From Phycisphaerae bacterium (lineage in GTDB: Bacteria > Planctomycetota > Phycisphaerae > UBA1845 > Fen-1342), in assembly GCA_022842805.1 (NCBI GenBank), contig JALHOX010000003.1, positions 1,833 to 39,419 on the forward strand: DNA of 37,587 nt. The letters are read 5' to 3'. Of this stretch, positions 23,309-31,364 are shown piece after piece. A program made the translations under genes and the position numbers. Position 1 is the first letter of the stretch; each line of letters opens with the position of its first letter. The notes under the pieces are model-generated. The model was not told where the DNA came from and did no database searches. It saw only the letters and a list, made by a program, of their open reading frames with translations.

Positions 23309-23891
23309 GATCGGCGGATTCGTCGGTGTAGGTCGAGCTGATCTCCGCGTGCAGCCGGGCCCGGACGTATTCCCAGTCGCGCCGTAGCGTGCGTTCGGCC
23401 ACACCCATCGCCGAGGCAGCTTCCTCGAGGCTTAAGCCCGCGAAGTAGCGCAACATCACCAGCGTGTACTGGCGCTCGCTCTTGCCGCGCAGCCGCTCGA
23501 TGGCCTCCGAAAGAGCCAGCAGCTGCGAGGGATCTTCGTCAATCAGCAGAGTGGCCTCGTCGATCGATTCCCGCACGCGCATCCCGCCGCGCTTCTGCGT
23601 CAGCCGGCGGCGAGCGCTCTCGACCAGGATGTCGCGCATGGTGCGGGCGGCGGAGTGGAAAAAGTGCAGCCGGTCGATCCAACGACAATCGCCGCGGGCC
23701 ACGAGCCGGGCGTAGGCCTCGTGGACCAGCGCGGTCGGCTGCAACGTCTGGCCGTTCGCTAGCGACCGCATCCGCGCCGCCGCCAGCGCTCGCAGCTCGG
23801 CGTAGACCAGCGGCAGCAACGCGCTGGCCGGCAGACGCCCGTCGGCGGCCGTCGCGTCGCGCGTGGCGTCTGGCGAATCCGGAATCAACAA
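23295..23891 (-). CDS. ECF-type RNA polymerase sigma factor (TIGR02999 family)
   Basis: About 198 aa. Region 2: LLPLVYAELRALAAARMRSLANGQTLQPTALVHEAYARLVARGDCRWIDRLHFFHSAARTMRDILVESARRR, nearly a consensus for the TIGR02999 ECF group. Region 4: SEAIERLRGKSERQYTLVMLRYFAGLSLEEAASAMGVAERTLRRDWEYVRARLHAEI, with the helix-turn-helix. The start is uncertain: the frame opens only at two adjacent TTG codons (23894 and 23891), with no ATG or GTG before the upstream TAA. It overlaps the kinase gene by 14 bases, a sign of translational coupling, and is divergent from the big lipoprotein operon beginning 246 bases away, an obvious candidate target. Confidence 0.93.
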   Translation of the reverse strand: MLIPDSPDATRDATAADGRLPASALLPLVYAELRALAAARMRSLANGQTLQPTALVHEAYARLVARGDCRWIDRLHFFHSAARTMRDILVESARRRLTQKRGGMRVRESIDEATLLIDEDPSQLLALSEAIERLRGKSERQYTLVMLRYFAGLSLEEAASAMGVAERTLRRDWEYVRARLHAEISSTYTDESADHVQS

Positions 23892-24137
23892 ATTCTCAAC
23901 ATTTCTTTGTCCGGTTGCGCGGGCGGTTCGCGGTTACCCGAGCGGAGTGTGGTGCGCGAGGTGTACGTCCAGGGCGGCTCGGCGAGGTTTCGCCGCGCCG
24001 TTTCGATGGACCATTCATCATTTCTCGCCACTTCTGGCAGCTCAAGGAAGCGGCGACGGACAGAATCGCCTCGGAAGCCGCCCGAAATACTCCGCTTGAA
24101 ACTTCAGTCTACGGATCACGAACAATCGGAGTCAATC
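23892..24137. other. Divergent control region between sigma/kinase and lipoprotein operons
   Basis: No gene is supported. An open frame continues upstream of the GTG at 24138 into this region, but it is Arg/Ser-rich noise. A TTGAAA at about 24100 could be part of a promoter for the plus-strand operon, but its -10 is poor. If the sigma factor regulates both sides, its recognition sites must be here; none could be identified by eye. Confidence 0.35.
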
Positions 24138-27100
24138 GTGTTTTCAGGCTTCAAAAATTGTTGTAACTCGTTTTCGAGGCGTCCCTTGCGCGCGGCGGTC
24201 GGGGTTGCTTGCGGGTCCACGTTGGCGGCCTTGTTCGGCGGCTGTCCCCCCAACGCCGCCCCGACCGGCGCGCGCAACGACGCCCGTTCGAGCGTGATCG
24301 CCGTCTCGCCGGACCGCGGACCGACCCTGGGCCGCACCACGATCACGATTATCGGGAGCGAGTTTGAGAGCGGCGCCCAGGTGATGTTCGGGTCCTTCCT
24401 CAGCCCGTCCGTCGAATTCGTGAGTGAAACCGAAATGCGGGCCGTCGTCCCCGCTCAGGCCACCGGCAGTTACGACATCGTGGTGATCTTGCCCGGCGGA
24501 GAGTCGTTCGTGGCCCAGGCTGCATATGACTACGTCGCGATCGCCGACGCCGATTCGCAGATCGTCGCACTGGTCGAGCAACTCTTTCCAGGCCCTCCGC
24601 GGCTGGTGAGCGCGATCTCGCTGAGCAACACGGCGATTCGGCTGACCTTCAGCGAACCGGTGAAGGGCGCCGAGCGTTCCGCCACGGTCGGGCCACAGGG
24701 TGCTCTCGACCCCACCCACTATCAGATCACGATCCCGGGCGGGGGTTCGCTCGTCGTCAACGACGGTCGTGACCTCAGCGATCCAATCACCGGACCTCAA
24801 CTGACATTCCGCACGGATCAGACCGTGATCGACATCCCCACGCTGTCGCAGGCCGGCGCTGAGTATGTCATCTCGGTCTCGGGCGTTACCGATTTGGCCG
24901 GCAACCCGATCTCGCCCCCCGACATCCTCGTGAATCCGGCTCAAGCGACGTTTCGCGGTCTCGCGCCGGTTGCCTTTGACGGCGATCCGGCGGCGATCCA
25001 CGTCGATCGCGACGGCGACGGCTTCGCCGACTGGTTCGAGATGCTCGGCTGGACCGTGACCGTGGAACTCGCCAACGGCGTCGTGACGCAGTCGTACGTC
25101 ACGAGTGATCCGTTTGACCCGGATACCGACTGCGACGGGCTGACTGACAGCGAGGAGAACGCCCGCTCGCTCGACCCCCGCACCGACGACACCGACGCCG
25201 ACCGCGTCAGCGACTGCAACGAGACGCGGACCTGGCTCAGCAATCCCGCCGATCAAGACTCCGACAATGACGGCCTGGCGGACGAGAGCGAGATCAATTT
25301 CAACACGTCGCTCGCCCTGGCCGATACCGATGGCGACCAACTCACCGATCGCGACGAGATCGTGCTGCGCAATCGCAACCCGCGCGTCGCTGATCTGCCG
25401 CTGCCGCAGATTCGCATCGGCGAGATGAACCTGCAGATCGACGAGCGCTTTACCTTCACCGACGAACAGGGTTCGCAGCAGACGATCGAATCGAGCTCGA
25501 CCAATTCGTTCCTGCAGTCCGACACCGACACTCTGGCATCGAGCAGCACCTCGTCGAACCTCGCGACCGACCTCTTCCGCCAAGACATCGAGGCCGGCTA
25601 TGGCGACGGCAGCGCCACCGGCGGCGGGTTCGTCCGCGTCGGCGCGGGCTTCGAGCAAAGCCAGCAGATCGGCTATTCGGCGACCGTCTCCGAGGAATCA
25701 AGCCGCACGGCACAGCGCGAGTTTTCCGAATCGCTGGCCGAGGCGCTTTCGACCAGCGAGCGACGCGAGGTGACGCGATCGGTCGAAGGCGCGAAGCTGA
25801 GCGTCGAGGTCACGGTCGCCAACGCCGGCGCGGTCGCGTTCACGATCAGCAACCTCGAGCTTTCGGCACGGGTTCAGGATCCGCGCAATCGCGACCGGTT
25901 CATTCCGCTCGCGGCGCTGCAGCCCGCTTCGCGGGTGGAGGCCTTCAGCCTCGGCGCGCTGCAGACCCAGCGCGGCCCGTTCATCTTCGAAAACGCCGAG
26001 ATCTTCCCCAATCTGGCTCAGGATCTGCTGCGCGAACCGCGCGCGATCATCTTCGACGTGGCCAACTATGACATCGTCGATGAATTCGGACGCAACTTCG
26101 CCTTCACCTCGGAAGTGATCAACGACCTAACGGCGGGAATTTTGATCGACTTCGGCGACGGCCGCGTCGAGCAGTATCGCATCGCCACCGCCAGCGACTT
26201 CGTGCCCGTCGATGGCGCCGCGGCTTCGGGTCAGGGCTGCGATACCTGTCCGCCGGAGGGGCCGCGCGTGGCGCGCGGCATTCGCATGCGACAGGCGCTG
26301 GCCGAGATCGGCCTGGTCCTGTCGGCGAGCGAGTCGACGAACCTGCTGCCGCAAGCGCTGACTGCGCCCGAGGTACTTTCATCGTTCGGCACATCGCTGG
26401 TGACGCTCGACACCGACGGCGACGGCCGGCCCGATGGCAATGTCCAAATTCTGACCCGGGTCCGCGACGTGCAGTCTGACCTCGAATCCGTGCCGCGCGA
26501 CAAGCGCTTCTGGGTGGTGATGACGCCCACCGGCGCGCTCGAGCCGACCATCGACTTCGCCGAGATCACACTGCGCCCGCGCGACGACTATCAACTCTGG
26601 TACACCGAAGATCGCGACGAAGACGGCCTCTACGCCCGCCAGGAATTCCTGGCCGAGAGTTCGGACGAAGCGGTCGACACCGACGGCGACTCGCTCGGCG
26701 ACTTCGAAGAGATCGAGACTGGTTGGGCAGTGCAAATCAGCGGCGCGGCGGCCTATCGTGTCTTTCCGCACCCGGCTCGTCCCGACACCGATTTCGACCT
26801 GCTCAGCGACCCGGTCGAAAAAAGCTACGGCACCGATCCGCGCCTGCAAGACACCGACAAGGACGGCATCGCCGACGCCACGGAACTCGAAGGCTACGAG
26901 GTCGTGCGCACGAATCTGGACACAGGCGTGCAGGAATCGCTGCTGATCGCACCCTACTCCGACGAGGCGATCATCGAGCCGCGCTCCGGCGGCAACGGAC
27001 GAGCGAACACCGACGCAGCGGGCGATGATGTGCAAGTCGTCGCGCGCGGCCAAACGGTCGCCTCAGGGCAGACCGTCATCCGGCCCGGCCCGAACGGCGT

Positions 27101-28568
27101 GATCGACACGATTCCCAATGGCGACGACAAGATCGACGCGGAAGGCGCCAGCATCGTCGCGACCCGCGGCGGCACCGTCGCAACCACGACCGCGACCGGT
27201 TCCGATGACCTTCAACTAATCGCGTTCGGGGCCACCGCGGCCGCGGGCGACGTGATCGTTCGCGCGGGGCCTGATCGCGTGTTGCAGTCCGTGCCCGCGG
27301 GCGGCGATGCAATTCGTGCCGAACACCGCCGGCTCTTCGCCAGCGACCCGCTCAAGGCCGACAGCGATTTTGACGGGCTGACCGATGGGCGTGAGGAGTT
27401 GCTCGGCAGCAGCCCCAACGACCCGCGCGACGCAGCCCTCGATTCCGACGGCGACGGCCTGCTCGATGGCGAAGAGCGCACCGGATGGAGTGTCGCGATT
27501 GAATCCCCCGTCGAGATCACTTCCGATCCCTTCCGTCCCGACACCGACGGTGACGGTCTGCCCGACGCCCTCGAATCGGCACTACGAACCAATCCTCGCC
27601 TGCGCGACAGCGACGGCGACACGATCACCGACGACCGTGAGTATCGACCGGACCGCGCATTGGCGGACTACTACGGCAACTCCATCGCCAGTCGGCTCGC
27701 GAGTTTCGAAGCCCGCTGCGAGCGTTCGGCGAATTGCGTGTTCACGCCAAATGCCGCGTCGCTCGGGTCAAATCCGCTCCGCGTCGACTCCGACAGCGAC
27801 ACGCTGCGCGACGACGTCGAGGTCGCAGGCTGGACGGTCGACGTTGTGGACGACGAGCCGCCTTACGCGGTTATCTCTGACCCGACGCTGAGCGATACCG
27901 ACAGCGACGGCCTAAGCGATAGCGACGAAAGGGGAATGGGCACCGATCCCCGCCTGCCCGATACGGACGGCGATGGAGTCAACGAAGCCGTCGAGCTCTC
28001 CCAAAACAACAACCGTACAGACTTTGTCGGCGACGTGAGACGAGATTGGCTGAAGCCCGATCAGTTGCTGCGCGTAGACTACGACCGCTTCGTCGTCACG
28101 CGTCGCTGCGACACCGGCGGCGTGACCGACGAGGGCGAGTTCCAATTCATCCTCTACATCCGCACGGCCGACGGCACTCGGCGAGAGCTCATCCACTCTG
28201 TCAATAATCGCTCATCGCTCGCCAGCGAATGTCCGGGCGGCGGCGGCGGCGGAGCTTGCTGGTACCTCGATAGCTGCGGCAGCGGCGCCGACAAGTACAT
28301 CTTCCGCATGCGCGACGGCGACACGATTAACTTCTCCGACACCTTCCGCCGGTCGTTCGTCATCGGATTCGATCAGTCCGCCTCACTGGAGGCCACCTGG
28401 TGGGAGTTCGACGGCACCACCTGCAATGTGGAGTCGGGCTTCCCGTTTCAGCCGGTTCGCACGCTGAGCGGCATCCAGAACGCGGATACTTCGGCGAACT
28501 TCCGCTATCAGCTCTCGGCCAGTTGCGACACGCGGATCGACTTCAAGGTGGAGATCATTCGGAACTGA
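24138..28568 (+). CDS. Giant lipoprotein with IPT/TIG, SbsA-like Ig, TSP3 calcium repeats and protective-antigen-like central domain
   Basis: 1476 aa from a GTG at 24138 (GGAG six bases upstream); longer starts would bury the lipoprotein signal RRPLRAAVGVACGSTLAALFGGC (lipidated Cys at about 36). Residues 50-134: IPT/TIG (VIAVSPDRGPTLGRTTITIIGSEF). Residues 152-270: SbsA-like Ig (AIRLTFSEPVKG..., GVTDLAGNPIS). Residues 288-415: DxDxDG repeats (DRDGDGFADWFEMLGWTVTV, SDPFDPDTDCDGLTDSEE). Residues 420-700: a Ser/Thr/Glu-rich, Trp-free beta domain (SSSTNSFLQSDTDTLASSSTSSN, FSESLAEALSTSERREVTRSVEGAKL, AFTISNLELSARVQDP). Three more GW-x-V...SDP...DTDGDG blocks (about 820-925, 1065-1170, 1215-1290), two tandem PGPNGVIDTIPNGDD-type modules (950-1060) and a C-terminal beta domain follow. 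The order DxDNDGIPD, GY/GW, SNP/SDP, Ser/Thr-rich beta domain parallels anthrax protective antigen; pore formation is inference only. Confidence 0.85.
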   Translation: MFSGFKNCCNSFSRRPLRAAVGVACGSTLAALFGGCPPNAAPTGARNDARSSVIAVSPDRGPTLGRTTITIIGSEFESGAQVMFGSFLSPSVEFVSETEMRAVVPAQATGSYDIVVILPGGESFVAQAAYDYVAIADADSQIVALVEQLFPGPPRLVSAISLSNTAIRLTFSEPVKGAERSATVGPQGALDPTHYQITIPGGGSLVVNDGRDLSDPITGPQLTFRTDQTVIDIPTLSQAGAEYVISVSGVTDLAGNPISPPDILVNPAQATFRGLAPVAFDGDPAAIHVDRDGDGFADWFEMLGWTVTVELANGVVTQSYVTSDPFDPDTDCDGLTDSEENARSLDPRTDDTDADRVSDCNETRTWLSNPADQDSDNDGLADESEINFNTSLALADTDGDQLTDRDEIVLRNRNPRVADLPLPQIRIGEMNLQIDERFTFTDEQGSQQTIESSSTNSFLQSDTDTLASSSTSSNLATDLFRQDIEAGYGDGSATGGGFVRVGAGFEQSQQIGYSATVSEESSRTAQREFSESLAEALSTSERREVTRSVEGAKLSVEVTVANAGAVAFTISNLELSARVQDPRNRDRFIPLAALQPASRVEAFSLGALQTQRGPFIFENAEIFPNLAQDLLREPRAIIFDVANYDIVDEFGRNFAFTSEVINDLTAGILIDFGDGRVEQYRIATASDFVPVDGAAASGQGCDTCPPEGPRVARGIRMRQALAEIGLVLSASESTNLLPQALTAPEVLSSFGTSLVTLDTDGDGRPDGNVQILTRVRDVQSDLESVPRDKRFWVVMTPTGALEPTIDFAEITLRPRDDYQLWYTEDRDEDGLYARQEFLAESSDEAVDTDGDSLGDFEEIETGWAVQISGAAAYRVFPHPARPDTDFDLLSDPVEKSYGTDPRLQDTDKDGIADATELEGYEVVRTNLDTGVQESLLIAPYSDEAIIEPRSGGNGRANTDAAGDDVQVVARGQTVASGQTVIRPGPNGVIDTIPNGDDKIDAEGASIVATRGGTVATTTATGSDDLQLIAFGATAAAGDVIVRAGPDRVLQSVPAGGDAIRAEHRRLFASDPLKADSDFDGLTDGREELLGSSPNDPRDAALDSDGDGLLDGEERTGWSVAIESPVEITSDPFRPDTDGDGLPDALESALRTNPRLRDSDGDTITDDREYRPDRALADYYGNSIASRLASFEARCERSANCVFTPNAASLGSNPLRVDSDSDTLRDDVEVAGWTVDVVDDEPPYAVISDPTLSDTDSDGLSDSDERGMGTDPRLPDTDGDGVNEAVELSQNNNRTDFVGDVRRDWLKPDQLLRVDYDRFVVTRRCDTGGVTDEGEFQFILYIRTADGTRRELIHSVNNRSSLASECPGGGGGGACWYLDSCGSGADKYIFRMRDGDTINFSDTFRRSFVIGFDQSASLEATWWEFDGTTCNVESGFPFQPVRTLSGIQNADTSANFRYQLSASCDTRIDFKVEIIRN

Positions 28569-28653
28569 TTAACGACAGTGCTCGTTTCATTCAGGCGCCG
28601 CCCGGTTTTTTCAAACCCGGCATCGTCGATTCGGACCCGACTCGGAGGTTGCG

Positions 28654-30162
28654 ATGAAGAGCCTCGGCAAGCGCGCCGGCGCGGCTGTAATAGTCGTTGT
28701 CAGCGGGATTTTCGTCGGCTGCATGAGCGGCCCGCCGACAGCCGACGCAACGGCCCGCGTCGCCGATGCTGCCGCGCCCGCAGCGACCGCGCCGCTCACT
28801 GCCCCGGCTGACGGCAACTGCGAGCGCTTCATTCGGCTCGGCAACGGCGAGACCATCTGTGTCGACGAACTGGCGGCCCTGCTCGCACTCGCAGCGACAG
28901 GCGATCTGGACGGCGACGCCGTTCTGGACGTGGCGGACCCGGACCTCGACGGCGACGGAATCCTGAACGCCCACGACGCCGACGTGGATCAGGACGGAGT
29001 GGCGAATGCGCTCGATCGAGACGTCGACGGCGACGGGCTGGCGAACGATCGCGACCCCGACATCGACGGCGACTTCATTCGCAACCGCTGGGATCTCGAC
29101 CTCGACGGCGACTTTGCCTACAACGCGTTCGATGCGGACAGTGACGCCGACGGGATGCTCGACGCGCAGCAGGCCGGCGGACGCGGGGGCCTCAACGATC
29201 GCGATTCGAATGATGGCGCCGGTAATGACAACGACAATGCGAACTTGAACTCAAACGACAACGGTCCGGCGGACGTCCTCGACCCCGCCGCCACGCCGCC
29301 CGATCTCGCACAACTGCACGCCATTGATCAGCAGAACGCCGCTTTGTTGGGCGCGCCTGTGGCGTCAGCAGAGGCAATGCGTGAACGAGTCCGCGCGATT
29401 GCCGTCAACGCCGCGCTGGATGAATACCTCGACGGTCTACACGCACTGTTCGAGGATGCGCTGGCCGATGCAGCGCCGGATCGTCAGATCGAACCACCCA
29501 TCGCGGGCGCGGCCGCGCCCGAGTCGCTGCGCGATGCAGTGCCCCTGCGCGTCGAAAGTGCTGAGGCGCTGGCCCCCATCGGCGGCGTAAGCATTCGCGA
29601 CCTCGCCGCCGCAGTGGATGCAGCCGCGGACGCCGCCACCGAGTTTGACGCAACGCTGGCCGACCTGGTCGCGACCGCGCTGGCGATCGATCAGACCGAG
29701 CCGACGACGGACGTTTCGCGAGCGGTCAATCGCGCCGCGGAGTTGCATCGCGTCGCCGCCGGCAACGACGTGGCGCCGGCTGAGCTTGCGTCGTTGGTCG
29801 AGCCGCTGACGGCGACATCGCGCACGATTCGCGGCGCGCCGACCGAATCCGACGCAGTGGGCATCTTCGTCGCGGTTGCTTCGTTGCTGTCGGAGTTTCG
29901 CGATGACGCCGGCGATTCGCCCTTCTCCGTCCTCTCGGTCGTGCGCGCCGTCGAGGAAATCGCCGGCCGGGCGGATTCACCGACGCAGGAAGCCGTCATC
30001 ACATCAGCCCGCAACATCCTCGTGGCCTCCGCCGCCCGCGAGCCGCCGCTCGATCCGCTCGCGGTGGTCGAGCAACTCGCCGAAGCCAATGTCGATGCGT
30101 CAGACGGAGTCAGCGAGGAGGAAGCAAGCGCGGCAGCCGAGGCGGCTGAGCCTTCCGAATAA
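28654..30162 (+). CDS. Lipoprotein with DxDxDG calcium-binding repeats and helical Ala-rich domain
   Basis: 502 aa from the ATG at 28654 (GGAGG upstream), 85 bases after the giant lipoprotein, so it is probably the same operon. The signal ends in a lipobox (VSGIFVGC, Cys about 23). A short Cys-containing segment (CERFIRLGNGETICVDELAALLALAATGDLDGD) leads into about eight DxDxDG-type repeats at residues 85-175 (DPDLDGDGIL, DVDQDGVA, DVDGDGLA, DIDGDF, DLDGDFA), which should bind calcium. A low-complexity Asn/Asp linker (DRDSNDGAGNDNDNANLNSNDNG) separates them from an Ala-rich, all-helical C-terminal half (220-502) without recognised family. Low Trp/Tyr content and acidic charge are striking. It is anchored in the envelope; a partner role for the giant lipoprotein is an inference from position. 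Confidence 0.8.
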   Translation: MKSLGKRAGAAVIVVVSGIFVGCMSGPPTADATARVADAAAPAATAPLTAPADGNCERFIRLGNGETICVDELAALLALAATGDLDGDAVLDVADPDLDGDGILNAHDADVDQDGVANALDRDVDGDGLANDRDPDIDGDFIRNRWDLDLDGDFAYNAFDADSDADGMLDAQQAGGRGGLNDRDSNDGAGNDNDNANLNSNDNGPADVLDPAATPPDLAQLHAIDQQNAALLGAPVASAEAMRERVRAIAVNAALDEYLDGLHALFEDALADAAPDRQIEPPIAGAAAPESLRDAVPLRVESAEALAPIGGVSIRDLAAAVDAAADAATEFDATLADLVATALAIDQTEPTTDVSRAVNRAAELHRVAAGNDVAPAELASLVEPLTATSRTIRGAPTESDAVGIFVAVASLLSEFRDDAGDSPFSVLSVVRAVEEIAGRADSPTQEAVITSARNILVASAAREPPLDPLAVVEQLAEANVDASDGVSEEEASAAAEAAEPSE

Positions 30163-30422
30163 GCGGGGAGAGCCACGGATTCGAGACCGTCGCGACCGGG
30201 GCGAACAAGGTTCCGAGTTGGTAGCCAGCAGCCGCCAGCATGTCGACCGTGAACCGCGCGTTGAACCAAGAAAGTCAGCCCGCCGTTAATCCGGGCCCTA
30301 CAATCGTTAACGAGGCGCGGGGCTAAGGTCGGCTCGATTGAGCCTGCCTGAAGAAGACGCGTCCCGAGTATCGGATGACTAGCAAAGAGCAGCTCGCTAC
30401 GGCGAGAGGCTCATTTACGAGT
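30163..30422. other. Region before the strong terminator; no gene, possible RNA
   Basis: No reading frame is convincing. The 260 bases between the lipoprotein stop and the strong terminator could be a long 3' untranslated region or a separate small RNA that uses the terminator. CTCGC/GCGAG can pair near 30391-30405. I checked for signatures of tmRNA, RNase P RNA, SRP RNA and 6S RNA and saw none. Confidence 0.4.
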
Positions 30423-30474
30423 AAGCCGACGTGTTCGGTGCCTCCAAGGCACTTCAAGCACGTCGGCTTTTTTG
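30423..30474 (+). terminator. Strong intrinsic terminator with nested hairpin
   Basis: AAGCCGACGTG (30423-30433) pairs perfectly with CACGTCGGCTT (30459-30469), followed by a T-run (TTTTTTGTTTT). Within the loop a second perfect stem GTGCC/GGCAC with loop TCCAA is present (about 30438-30452). The 11-bp stem and T-run make this the most convincing terminator in the window. It closes the lipoprotein operon or an unseen RNA gene. Confidence 0.92.
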
Positions 30475-30513
30475 TTTTGACGGTTTGAAATTGGCTCGCT
30501 TAGGCGGAGACAG

Positions 30514-30630
30514 ATGTTGAAAGCGCTCGTTCATCTCGGCACGGGAAGGATGGCGTTGCGGGATAGCGCTGTTCCCAAGCTACAGGATGCGACGGACGCC
30601 ATCGTGCGGATGACGCACACCGCGATCTGA
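30514..30630 (+). pseudogene. N-terminal fragment of zinc-dependent alcohol dehydrogenase
   Basis: An ATG at 30514 starts MLKALVHLGTGRMALRDSAV, continuing PKLQDATDAIVRMTHTAI and then TGA. This is the N-terminal signature of medium-chain zinc alcohol dehydrogenases (MKALVxxGxG...VPKxxDPTDAIVKxTxTTICGTDLH), cut exactly where the zinc-ligand CGTD segment should follow. The remaining 300 or so residues are missing; the sequence continues directly into a DsrE fragment in another frame. Confidence 0.75.
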
Positions 30631-30822
30631 AGATCGTCTCCAACCTCTTGAAGGAAGAAAAGCAAGCCGGGATTGAGGTTGTCTGCCACGGCGTGCGAAA
30701 ACACGCTTCGCGACAAGTCGATCTCGAAGGAGAACCTTCTCCCCGATGTGACGACCGTCCCGTCGGGCGCGGTCGAGATCATCCGCAAGCAGCAGGAAGG
30801 ATTCGGTTACTTCAGGCCGTGA
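30621..30822 (+). pseudogene. DsrE-family protein with internal deletion and frameshift
   Basis: One frame reads RDLKIVSNLLKEEKQAGIEVVCHG (to about 30692), the central beta-alpha-beta part of DsrE/DsrF-like proteins. From 30691 the next frame reads ACENTLRDKSISKENLLPDV, then TTVPSGAVEIIRKQQEGFGYFRP and a TGA at 30820-30822, the typical DsrE C-terminus (ACxNTL...LLPxVxxVPSGxxEIIRKQxEGxxYxxP). The 30-40 residues that normally lie between CHG and ACxNT are deleted and the frame is shifted; the start is lost. The remnant is non-functional. Confidence 0.75.
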
Positions 30823-30847
30823 GCTTTGAAATGAAAGGCTGCCGTTT

Positions 30848-31120
30848 ATGAAGAAGCGAACAGTCAGCGCTACGGAAGCGAAACAGATCGGCGACACGCT
30901 CGGCCTCGACTTCGCCAGGATTGACCTGGATCAATTCCGGCGAGGTCTTGAGGTGGAGTTCGAGCACGGCGCGCGCGATCCAGAAACGAATGTCACGAAT
31001 GACGATGTTGTGCTGACCGGCAAGATCGCCTGGGCGCACCTCAAGGAGTTCCCCGATTATTACACGCGGCTTGATCGGCTTGAATCCGAAGCGGACGCCT
31101 ATTGGTCTTCTCGCCGCTGA
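30848..31120 (+). CDS. DUF5661 family protein
   Basis: 90 aa from the ATG at 30848, with AAAGG nine bases upstream, directly after the DsrE remnant. The sequence is complete and matches DUF5661: ATEAKQIGDTLGLDF near the N-terminus, LDQFRRGLEVEFEHGARDPETNVTNDD, then LTGKIAWAHLKEFPDYYTRLDRLE. Its function is unknown; relatives are small soluble proteins often found, to my knowledge, beside DsrE and stress- or energy-related genes, consistent with the remnants here. It is the only intact gene in this decayed stretch. Confidence 0.88.
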   Translation: MKKRTVSATEAKQIGDTLGLDFARIDLDQFRRGLEVEFEHGARDPETNVTNDDVVLTGKIAWAHLKEFPDYYTRLDRLESEADAYWSSRR

Positions 31121-31227
31121 GTGATACGCGCGCGGCTGCCGGACCAGAGTGCAGGTCGAGATTATGAGGGCCACGTCCGCCGAGCCTCCGCTCGCGAGCC
31201 CCTGAGGTTGGCGTCAGAACCGCACTC

Positions 31228-31296
31228 ATGATGAAACATCTCCACATCGAACTCCCGATCCTACTGGGTGATGCGCCCGATGCGCGCGATGCATGA
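31228..31296 (+). pseudogene. N-terminal scrap of a heavy-metal P-type ATPase
   Basis: ATG ATG at 31228 reads MMKHLHIELPILLGDAPDAR DA, then TGA. The pattern (HLxxELPxLLPxxPDxRDAC) is what I know from the start of planctomycete-type metal-transporting P-type ATPases, where a Cys and the metal-binding domain would follow. Only 22 codons remain. The assignment rests on a short match. Confidence 0.4.
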
Positions 31297-31364
31297 AGTC
31301 GGGAACCGTGGAGACTGCCCGCACTCAGGCATTCGCTGTGCTGGTTTTTGCCGAGCCGAACGCC
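31293..31364 (+). pseudogene. C-terminal membrane-segment scrap of a cation P-type ATPase
   Basis: GTVETARTQAFAVLVFAE resembles the conserved A-R-T-x-A-F-x-x-L-V-F-A-x-L segment in the C-terminal transmembrane region of cation-transporting P-type ATPases. It follows the N-terminal scrap directly (one-base frame change), so both may be the ends of one ATPase gene that lost its middle, or pieces of two neighbouring ATPase genes. About 20 codons remain. Confidence 0.45.

Noticed and set aside
30163..30474. tmRNA, RNase P RNA, SRP RNA or 6S RNA
   Set aside because: None of the hallmark sequences (for example GGTTCGA-type T-loop or SRP GGAA/AGCAG core) was found.
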